In this document: positions 5,798-11,639 of the stretch, piece after piece
How the letters are laid out: each line of letters begins with the position of its first letter
Position numbering within the stretch: position 1 is the stretch's first letter
Position numbers and translations under genes: made by a program
NCBI GenBank assembly: GCA_949840855.1
Contig: CATKYP010000016.1
Location: 1-11,639 of the forward strand
Reading direction: 5' to 3'
Origin: an uncultured Bacilli bacterium
GTDB taxonomy: Bacteria > Bacillota_I > Bacilli_A > RF39 > UBA660
Length of the DNA: 11,639 nt
Notes under the pieces: generated by a model
The model's database searches: none
Told to the model about the DNA's origin: nothing
What the model saw: the letters and a program-made list of their open reading frames with translations, nothing else

Positions 5798-6896
5798 ATG
5801 GACATAAATGAATTAAAAAGAGAATTAAATAAGCAAAAAGATAAAATAAACGATTTATGGAGGGCTCTTTGACGTTGAAGCAAAAAAAGAAAAAATAAGA
5901 AAACTAGAAGAACAGACACAATCTGAAAATTTCTGGAGCAATGAAAAACTTTCTAAAGAGATATTTGCCGATATATCTTCATTAAAAAATATAGTAGTTC
6001 CACTAGAAAAAGCAAAAAATGATATAGAAACTAATATTGAGCTATTAGAACTTGGTGATAAAGAAATATTAGAAAGTATTCAAGAAGAAATAAATGAAGT
6101 AACTAAAACAATAGAAGAATTAGAAAAGTTTCTATTACTAAGCGGAAAATATGATAATAAAGGTTGTATATTAGAAATTCATAGTGGTGCAGGAGGAACA
6201 GAAGCTTGCGACTGGGCAATGATGCTTTATCGAATGTACATTAGATGGTGTGAAAAAAAGTGTTATAAAATAAAAACATTAGACTATCAAGAAGGAGATG
6301 AAACTGGCATAAAAAGCTGTTCTATTGAAATATCAGGAGAAAATGCTTACGGTTATTTGAAATGTGAAAAAGGAGTACATCGTTTAGTTAGATTATCTCC
6401 ATTTGACGCTAATAATAAAAGACACACTTCATTTGCATCTGTTGAATTAACACCAGAAATAGACAATGATATAAATGTAGAAATACAAGAAGCTGACTTA
6501 AAAATAGATGTTTATCGTTCATCGGGATGCGGAGGACAAGGAGTAAATACAACAGACTCTGCTGTAAGAATTACTCACCTACCAACAAAAACTGTGGTAA
6601 CTTGTCAAAATGAAAGAAGTCAAATTCAAAATAAAGAAGAAGCTTTAAGAGTATTAAAAATAAAACTTCAAATATTAGAAGAAGAGAAAAGAGAAAAAGA
6701 AATGAATCATATAAAAGGAGAAACTAAGAATATAGAATTTGGCTCGCAAATAAGAAGCTATGTAATGCATCCCTATTCACTAGTAAAAGATCATAGAACA
6801 AATATTGAGACTTCCAATGTATCAAAAGTTTTAGATGGCCATATAGACCTATTTATTGATGGATACCTAAAGGAGCAAATGAAATATGATAGATAA
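5798..6896 (+). CDS. prfB: Peptide chain release factor 2, programmed +1 frameshift
   Basis: RF2 recognises UAA and UGA stop codons in the ribosomal A site and triggers peptide release. The coding sequence is split. Codons 1-24 run from ATG 5798 to CTT at 5867-5869. An in-frame TGA follows at 5870-5872, and the ribosome skips T5870 to continue at GAC 5871, giving 365 residues, the usual length. With this numbering the stop-recognition tripeptide is SPF at 200-202 and the catalytic GGQ is at 245-247, both intact. The N-terminal helical domain (about 1-110) lies mostly upstream of the first internal ATG at 6219, so a gene call starting there would lose 140 residues. No strong ribosome binding site precedes 5798 (GTTGGGAT only). 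In many Firmicutes prfB follows secA. Here the restriction-modification island lies directly upstream. The 3' end overlaps the first YitT gene by 11 bases. Confidence 0.97.
5859..5873 (+). promoter_or_regulatory. prfB programmed frameshift site
   Basis: A Shine-Dalgarno-like GGAGG (5859-5863) stands three bases before the slippery CTT (5867-5869), followed by TGA and then C (5870-5873). This spacing and the CTT-TGA-C core match the known RF2 autoregulatory site: low RF2 stalls the ribosome at TGA and favours the +1 slip that makes more RF2. Confidence 0.95.
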
Positions 6897-7758
6897 AACT
6901 AAAGAAAATATATTACATGACATATATCAAAAAGGAAAAATTAAAAGATACATACAACTAATAATAGGAGTATTTCTATCAGCACTTTCCTTTAACTTAT
7001 TTTGTTCACCAAATGAACTAGTAGCAGGAGGGGTGAGTGGAACTTCTATAATAATTAATTATCTATTTAATATAGATCAATCATTATTCGTTGCAGTAAT
7101 AGATGTTTTTCTTTTAATAATAAGTTATTTTGCTTTAGGAAAAGAAAAAACAATTCATTCGGCTCTAGGTAGTCTACTATTTCCTTTATTCATAAAACTA
7201 ACCCAAAACATTAATGATGTTTTAAATTTAGATACTTCAGTTCTATTATTATCAGCCATTTTTGCTGGAGTAATTCAAGGATTTGGTTCGGGTCTAGTAT
7301 TTAAAGCAGGATTCTCAACTGGCGGAACTGATATTGTTAATCAAATAATCTCAAAATATTGTAAAGTAAGTATTGGAAATGCTATGTATTTCAGTGATGG
7401 ATTAATAATAGTTTTAAGTGGATTGGTATTCGGAGTTAATAAAATAATGTATGCTATTGTTCTATTATATATATTAGGTTATATAACAGATAGAGTCATA
7501 TTAGGAATATCAGATTCTAAAGCTTTCTATATCATAACTAAAAAGGAAAACCAAATTAAGGATTACATTATTGATGAACTACATCATAGTGTAACAGTAT
7601 TAAGTGCAGAAGGTGGCTTTAAGAGCAAAAAAGAAACTGTCCTAATGTGCGTTTTACCAACGAAAGAATACTATCGCTTAAAAGAAGGAATAAATGAGAT
7701 AGATAAAAATGCATTTTTCGTGGTAACTGATGCCTATGAAGTGGTTGGAGGTGCTTGA
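6886..7758 (+). CDS. YitT-family membrane protein, first paralog
   Basis: This 290-residue integral membrane protein has the YitT architecture. Five or so hydrophobic segments (about 22-42, 66-84, 92-108, 118-136 and 172-202) form the DUF161 domain. A cytosolic DUF2179 domain of about 80 residues follows (from SKAFYIIT at 211 to the AYEVVGG end). The family motifs VAGGVSG (46-52) and GFSTGGTD (142-149) are intact. The transported substrate and exact role of the family are not established. ATG 6886 lies inside the last codons of prfB, with AAAGGAG at 6869-6875, so translation may be coupled to RF2 synthesis. The gene stops with TGA, overlapping the start of the next paralog (TGATG). Confidence 0.93.
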   Translation: MIDKTKENILHDIYQKGKIKRYIQLIIGVFLSALSFNLFCSPNELVAGGVSGTSIIINYLFNIDQSLFVAVIDVFLLIISYFALGKEKTIHSALGSLLFPLFIKLTQNINDVLNLDTSVLLLSAIFAGVIQGFGSGLVFKAGFSTGGTDIVNQIISKYCKVSIGNAMYFSDGLIIVLSGLVFGVNKIMYAIVLLYILGYITDRVILGISDSKAFYIITKKENQIKDYIIDELHHSVTVLSAEGGFKSKKETVLMCVLPTKEYYRLKEGINEIDKNAFFVVTDAYEVVGGA

Positions 7759-8630
7759 TGGAAGATAAAAAAATAAAGGAAAAAGTAATAGAAAAATCAA
7801 ATCAAACACTTTTATCAAGATATATAATGATGCTAGTGGCATTATTTGTATCAGCACTTTTATATAATCTATTATTACAACCAACTAAAATAGTAACAGG
7901 CGGTGTAAATGGTATTGCTATTATAAACAAATACTTAAATGGTATTAATTCATCAATAACAATATTTGCAATTTCCTTAGTTATGGTAATACTAAGCTAT
8001 ATTTATCTAGGAAAAAAACGTACTATTGGAACATTAACTGCAACTTTTATCTATCCCATATTAGTAGAACTAACTAGTTATTTAACAAAGTATATTTATA
8101 TAGACTTAACAGATTTATTAGTTATCTCAATATTTATAGGTGTTATTGGAGGACTTGCTAATGGAATGATTTACAAAACAGGTTTTTCAAATGGAGGGTT
8201 ACCAGTTATTAGTCAAATACTTTTTGAGGAATATGGTATTCCAATAGGAAAAACAAATTTTGTAATAAATGTTATTATTATATTAATAGGAAGCTATTTC
8301 TTTGGAACCAATATGATAATGTATGCCATAATAATATTGTATATAAATAGTCTAATTGTAGATAAAATAATACTAGGAAGCACTAAAAGTAAAGCAATAT
8401 ACATATTTACTTCAAAAGAAGAAACTATTAAAGACTTTCTATTTAATGATATGAAACATTCTGCAACAATATTTAATGTTAAAGGAGGATATCAAAATAA
8501 AGAACGTCAGATGATTCTAACTGTTATTCCGACTAGTGAATACTTTGAAATAACAGAAAGTATAAAGTTATTAGATCCTCAAGTATTTTATTTAGTAAAT
8601 AATGCATATGAGGTGAAAGGTGGTAAATAA
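7758..8630 (+). CDS. YitT-family membrane protein, second paralog
   Basis: This is a second 290-residue YitT protein, which aligns with the preceding one end to end with no apparent gap. Landmarks fall at the same residue numbers: VTGGVNG 46-52, GFSNGGLP 142-149, SKAIYIFT 211-218, AYEVKGG 283-289. It therefore arose by tandem duplication. The GFSTGGTD motif of the first copy has become GFSNGGLP, losing the conserved Thr-Asp. The two may form a heteromer with unlike subunits, or this copy may have changed substrate. I chose ATG 7758, which overlaps the TGA of the upstream gene and lies four bases after GGAGGTG (7747-7753). TTG at 7755 would be too close to that site. A terminator overlaps the stop codon and closes the prfB-YitT-YitT unit. 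Confidence 0.92.
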   Translation: MEDKKIKEKVIEKSNQTLLSRYIMMLVALFVSALLYNLLLQPTKIVTGGVNGIAIINKYLNGINSSITIFAISLVMVILSYIYLGKKRTIGTLTATFIYPILVELTSYLTKYIYIDLTDLLVISIFIGVIGGLANGMIYKTGFSNGGLPVISQILFEEYGIPIGKTNFVINVIIILIGSYFFGTNMIMYAIIILYINSLIVDKIILGSTKSKAIYIFTSKEETIKDFLFNDMKHSATIFNVKGGYQNKERQMILTVIPTSEYFEITESIKLLDPQVFYLVNNAYEVKGGK

Positions 8631-8663
8631 AGGCAATGATTTTGACGATATTTGTCTTTTTTT
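8629..8663 (+). terminator. Terminator of the prfB-YitT-YitT unit
   Basis: AAAGGCAA (8629-8636) pairs with TTGTCTTT (8652-8659) through eight pairs with one G-U. The loop has 15 bases and the T-run extends to 8663. The left arm overlaps the stop codon of the second YitT gene. Confidence 0.6.
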
Positions 8664-8676
8664 ATGTCTAAAACTA

Positions 8677-8703
8677 TGTTATACTAATAATGTTAAGGTG
8701 GAT
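8677..8703 (+). promoter_or_regulatory. ftsE promoter and RBS, deciding the GTG start
   Basis: TGTTATACT (8677-8685) is an extended -10 element with no convincing -35. It predicts transcription from about 8692, downstream of the first in-frame ATG at 8690. AAGGTGGAT (8695-8703) then lies seven bases before GTG 8711, supporting that codon as the start. Confidence 0.55.
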
Positions 8704-8710
8704 GATAGTA

Positions 8711-9409
8711 GTGGATATAATAAGACTTAAAAATGTTAAAAAGCAATATAAAAATGGTACAACAGCATTATATGACTTGAATTTAAACATAGAAAAAGGG
8801 TCATTCGTCTTTATAATTGGAGGTTCAGGAAGCGGTAAAAGTACATTAATGAAGTTACTATATCGAGAAGAAAAACCAACATCAGGACAAATAATAGTTG
8901 GGGGAATAAATGTTGCTAAATTAAGAAATAGTAAAGTATATAAATTAAGGAGAAAATTAGGAATTGTTTTTCAAGATTACAGACTTTTGCCAAAGCTTAC
9001 AGTATATGAAAATGTAGCTTTTGCAATGGAAGTAATAGGAGCTAAAAAGCAGGAAATAAGATCAAAAGTTTTAAAATCTCTAGAGATAGTTGGATTAAAG
9101 AGTAAAATACACAACTACCCTAATCAACTATCAGGAGGAGAACAACAACGTGTTGCAATAGCAAGAGCTATCGTTAATAACCCTAAAATGCTCATCTGTG
9201 ATGAACCAACAGGAAATCTAGATCCAGAAATGAGTATGGAAGTTATGAAAATCATAGAAAGAATAAATGAAGAATGGGGAACAACTGTTTTGGTAGTAAC
9301 TCATGATAAAGAAATAGTAAATAAATTGAAAAAACAGGTAGTAACCCTAAAAGATGGACGTCTTGTAAATAATAAAGCGAAAGGAACATATGATAATGAA
9401 AATACTTAG
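8711..9409 (+). CDS. ftsE: Cell division ATP-binding protein FtsE
   Basis: FtsE is the ATPase of the FtsEX complex, a mechanotransmitter of the type VII ABC class that switches on peptidoglycan hydrolases outside the membrane rather than importing a substrate. From GTG 8711 the protein has 232 residues, the family's normal size, and begins with the typical beta strand IIRLKNV. The motifs are complete: Walker A GGSGSGKST (37-45), Q-loop Gln88 in VFQDYRLLP (a hallmark of FtsE), signature LSGGEQQ (140-146), Walker B ending Asp164-Glu165, D-loop NLD (169-171), and His198 of the switch. ATG 8690 would add seven residues but probably lies before the transcription start. The 3' end overlaps ftsX, and the M23 peptidase gene follows, so the operon contains the ATPase, the membrane subunit and the probable effector enzyme. 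Confidence 0.97.
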   Translation: MDIIRLKNVKKQYKNGTTALYDLNLNIEKGSFVFIIGGSGSGKSTLMKLLYREEKPTSGQIIVGGINVAKLRNSKVYKLRRKLGIVFQDYRLLPKLTVYENVAFAMEVIGAKKQEIRSKVLKSLEIVGLKSKIHNYPNQLSGGEQQRVAIARAIVNNPKMLICDEPTGNLDPEMSMEVMKIIERINEEWGTTVLVVTHDKEIVNKLKKQVVTLKDGRLVNNKAKGTYDNENT

Positions 9410-10301
9410 AATGATAGGAAGAGGTATTAGAGATGCGATAAAAAGTGTCTTTCGTAATTTCAGTTTATCCTTAGCCTCTATTTCTTGTATTACAATAACT
9501 TTAATAATAGTAGCGATATCAATAATACTGTCTTATAATGTTACTAATTTTACTAAGGAAATAGAAAAAGATTTAACAATAGTAGTATTTGTAAATAATG
9601 ATGCAACAGAAGAAGATATTCAGAATATAAATTTAGAACTTAAAAAAATAGAAAATATTGTTCAAAAAGAGACTATATATAAAAGTAAAGCTGACGTAAA
9701 AAAGGAAATGCAAAAAGAATCAGAGATATTTAACTCAGTAATGGAAGAATGGAATAACGAATCAAATCCATTAAAGGATACATTTCAAATAAAGGTAAAA
9801 AATGTCGAAAAAATAAAAGATACAGCAAAGAAAATTGAAAAAATAGATAAGATATCAGTTGTAAGATATGGAGAAGGTATGGTTGATAAACTAATATCAG
9901 CATTTAGTTCTATCCAAAAAGTAACATATGGTGCTGTTATTGCGTTAATACTAGTAACTATATTTTTAATAATAAATACTATAAAATTAACAATATATTC
10001 AAGAAAAAGAGAAATTAGTATTATGAGATTGGTAGGAGCAAGTAACTTCACAATAAAAATACCTTTTATAATAGAAGGAATAATATTAGGTCTACTAGGC
10101 TCTATAGTACCTGTACTTATTGTAATTTTTGGATATCCTTATTTATATAGGGTTATGAATGGTTATGTTTTTACTCCGCTAGTAACATTAATTACTCCAA
10201 CCCCATTTATTTATACAATAGTAGCTATAACGATAATTATAGGTATTATAGTAGGCATGATAGGTTCATCTTCTGCAGTTAGAAAATATCTAAAAGTATA
10301 G
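9396..10301 (+). CDS. ftsX: Cell division membrane protein FtsX
   Basis: FtsX is the membrane partner of FtsE. From ATG 9396 it has 301 residues. A basic cytosolic N-terminus precedes TM1 (about 26-48). An extracellular domain follows (about 49-175), rich in Lys and Glu, which binds and activates the hydrolase. TM2 (176-197), TM3 (about 223-247) and TM4 (271-293) come next. Between TM2 and TM3 is the conserved cytosolic segment SRKREISIMRLVGAS (202-216), which contacts FtsE. This four-helix, one-large-ectodomain layout is the family standard. ATG 9396 is preferred over ATG 9390 because AAGGA (9381-9385) is ten bases before it, against only four for 9390. The gene overlaps ftsE by 14 bases. 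Its TAG stop is part of the ribosome binding site of the next gene. Confidence 0.96.
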   Translation: MKILRMIGRGIRDAIKSVFRNFSLSLASISCITITLIIVAISIILSYNVTNFTKEIEKDLTIVVFVNNDATEEDIQNINLELKKIENIVQKETIYKSKADVKKEMQKESEIFNSVMEEWNNESNPLKDTFQIKVKNVEKIKDTAKKIEKIDKISVVRYGEGMVDKLISAFSSIQKVTYGAVIALILVTIFLIINTIKLTIYSRKREISIMRLVGASNFTIKIPFIIEGIILGLLGSIVPVLIVIFGYPYLYRVMNGYVFTPLVTLITPTPFIYTIVAITIIIGIIVGMIGSSSAVRKYLKV

Positions 10302-10310
10302 GAGAAAAAA

Positions 10311-11510
10311 ATGCAAAAATTTAAAATTGTATTATTAATAACACTTATAACTATAGTCATTTTTCCACATAACACATATGCAAAAACAATAAAAGAATTT
10401 GAACAAGAGGTACAAAAGTATACTAAGGAATTACAAGAAAAACAGAATAAACTAGCAAAAAATGAAACAGAAGTAGCAGAAATCAAAAAAAACATAAAAT
10501 CATTAGAAGGGCAAATCAAACAAACAGAAGATGAAATAGCAAAACTGCAAAAAGAAATAGAAGAAAGTAATAAAAAAATAGCAGAGAAAAATGAAGAAAG
10601 CAAACAAATAATGACTTATTATCAAATAGAAAATGGTGGGAATGCTTATTTAGAATATGCTTTTGGAGCAACTACTATAACAGATATGATATATAGAATG
10701 TCCATAGTAGAACAACTAACAGAATATAATAAACAAATAATGGAAGAATTAAAAAATCTAATATTGGATAATAATAGAAAAAAAGAAAGATTATCAACCA
10801 AAAAAGAAGAACTATCAAAATTAAAAATAAATCTACAAAGTGAACAAGAAAAAATAGAAGCAGATATAGCAAGTTTAAAAGTAGGTATGCCCAAAATAGA
10901 GGAACAAATAAAATCAGCAAAAAGTAATCTAGCATATTATAAAGGATTAGGTTGTGGAGAAAATGAAGACATCCTAAAATGCCAGTATAGAGTAGAGGGA
11001 GGCTCTTCATTACCAAGTGCAAGTGGCTATTATAGGCCAATAGAATATGGATATATAACCCAAGGATATGTAGGGTATCCAGGACATTTAGGAGTAGATA
11101 TAGGAAGTTCAAATAAAACTATTCCAATATATCCAATAGCTGATGGACAATTATTTTTTGCTGGGTATGATAATGCAGGAGCTCTAATCGTAGTATTAAG
11201 ACATAATGTTGGTGGTAGTTATACATATTCAACATATGCACATCTCTCAAAATTCAGTAGTATTGTATCTAACTATGTTGACTACAAAAAAGGTAGTAGC
11301 AGTAGCATAACTAATGGTCCATATATAGATCACAATACATCCATAGGAAATATGGGCAATACAGGATATTCATTTGGCCCTCATCTACACTTAGAAATAA
11401 CTTCGTGCAGTTGGCACAAGCAGGGGGGATGTTTTTATGGAGATTATGTATATAGAACAATAAATCCAAAAGGTTTAATCAATTTGCCTAGTAGATGGAA
11501 TAACAGATAA
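10311..11510 (+). CDS. Secreted coiled-coil M23 peptidoglycan endopeptidase, probable FtsEX effector
   Basis: This 399-residue exported murein hydrolase cuts peptide crosslinks of the cell wall. A signal peptide spans residues 1-24 (cleavage probably after NTYA). A long Lys/Glu-rich coiled coil covers about 25-105 and 133-208, broken by a short ordered segment (GGNAYLEYAFGATTITDM), as in PcsB/EnvC/CwlO-type proteins docked on FtsX. A Ser-rich linker leads to the LytM/M23 domain (about 240-390). Zinc ligands His259 and Asp263 (HLGVD) and His360 (HLH), and catalytic His311 (YAH) and His358, are all present, so unlike EnvC this enzyme should itself be active. Four cysteines (215, 224, 366, 374) frame the catalytic domain and could form disulfides. 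AGGAG at 10300-10304 overlaps the ftsX stop, so translation is coupled to its membrane activator. Confidence 0.94.
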   Translation: MQKFKIVLLITLITIVIFPHNTYAKTIKEFEQEVQKYTKELQEKQNKLAKNETEVAEIKKNIKSLEGQIKQTEDEIAKLQKEIEESNKKIAEKNEESKQIMTYYQIENGGNAYLEYAFGATTITDMIYRMSIVEQLTEYNKQIMEELKNLILDNNRKKERLSTKKEELSKLKINLQSEQEKIEADIASLKVGMPKIEEQIKSAKSNLAYYKGLGCGENEDILKCQYRVEGGSSLPSASGYYRPIEYGYITQGYVGYPGHLGVDIGSSNKTIPIYPIADGQLFFAGYDNAGALIVVLRHNVGGSYTYSTYAHLSKFSSIVSNYVDYKKGSSSSITNGPYIDHNTSIGNMGNTGYSFGPHLHLEITSCSWHKQGGCFYGDYVYRTINPKGLINLPSRWNNR

Positions 11511-11529
11511 TAAAAATATTTTAAGGTAT

Positions 11530-11551
11530 AGATATATTTATATCTTTTTTT
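11530..11551 (+). terminator. Terminator of the ftsEX-M23 operon
   Basis: AGATAT (11530-11535) and ATATCT (11540-11545) form a six-pair stem with a four-base loop, followed by a T-run through 11551. It lies 20 bases after the stop codon. A second, purely AT hairpin (AAATAAA-GAA-TTTATTT, 11560-11576) follows and may act as backup. No gene is visible from there to the end of the window. Confidence 0.7.
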
Positions 11552-11639
11552 ACTATATCAAATAAAGAATTTATTTTTAATGTAGTTTAAAAAATAAAAA
11601 TTACGAACAAGTATTTAAAATAAAAGATAATATCTATCT

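Noticed and set aside
6219..6896. A separate 225-residue release-factor-like gene starting at 6219
   Set aside because: It is the C-terminal part of full-length prfB. The upstream frame continues to 5871 and joins the ATG at 5798 through the frameshift site.
8690..8710. ATG at 8690 as the start of ftsE
   Set aside because: It lies before the transcription start predicted from TGTTATACT and has no ribosome binding site. GTG 8711 gives the normal FtsE N-terminus and a well-placed AAGGTGGAT.
10646..11112. Minus-strand open frames of 82 and 145 codons opposite the M23 gene
   Set aside because: They lie wholly within the well-supported coiled-coil hydrolase, have hydrophobic, Leu- or Phe-rich low-complexity compositions expected from the complement of Lys/Glu-rich codons, and match no known protein.

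Overview
The window is very AT-rich DNA from a low-GC Gram-positive-type bacterium (Bacillota, probably Clostridia or a related gut lineage). Several things support this: AGGAGG-type ribosome binding sites, short U-tailed hairpin terminators, tandem YitT-family membrane proteins, and an ftsE-ftsX-M23 peptidase operon. TGA is read as stop: it ends the first YitT gene and is the frameshift stop of prfB. That argues for genetic code 11 and against the Mycoplasma code. No genus can be assigned from the sequence alone.

The left end (1-1697) is accessory and partly decayed. It holds a 67-residue single-pass membrane protein followed by a clear terminator, then a gene-poor stretch with a 16-bp direct repeat. 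After that comes the 3' part of a DUF2207-type membrane protein whose reading frame runs upstream without any start codon, so it looks 5'-truncated or frameshifted.

Positions 1845-5619 form a compact restriction-modification (R-M) type defence island. A predicted promoter drives two translationally coupled nuclease genes (TAGTG overlap). The first encodes a PUA/EVE-like N-terminal domain fused to a NucS/DUF91-like PD-(D/E)XK nuclease. The second encodes a small HNH-type endonuclease with two CxxC pairs. A methyltransferase on the minus strand converges on them across a shared bidirectional hairpin. It diverges from a second, D12-class adenine methyltransferase, and both of these promoters carry the same TGTTATAAT extended -10 box. 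Two different methyltransferases suggest an asymmetric (type IIS-like) target, one enzyme per strand. The pairing of two unlike nucleases is the most interesting system in the window.

Positions 5620-5797 are an intergenic region holding a candidate small structured RNA on the minus strand, with a textbook terminator, and the prfB promoter.

From 5798 onward the content is core-like. It begins with prfB, which has an intact programmed +1 frameshift at codon 25. Two tandem YitT paralogs of identical length overlap prfB and each other. After a terminator comes a new promoter for ftsE-ftsX-M23 peptidase, the ABC-type machine that gates septal or sidewall peptidoglycan cleavage and the secreted coiled-coil hydrolase it most likely controls. 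The operon ends at a hairpin terminator near 11550.
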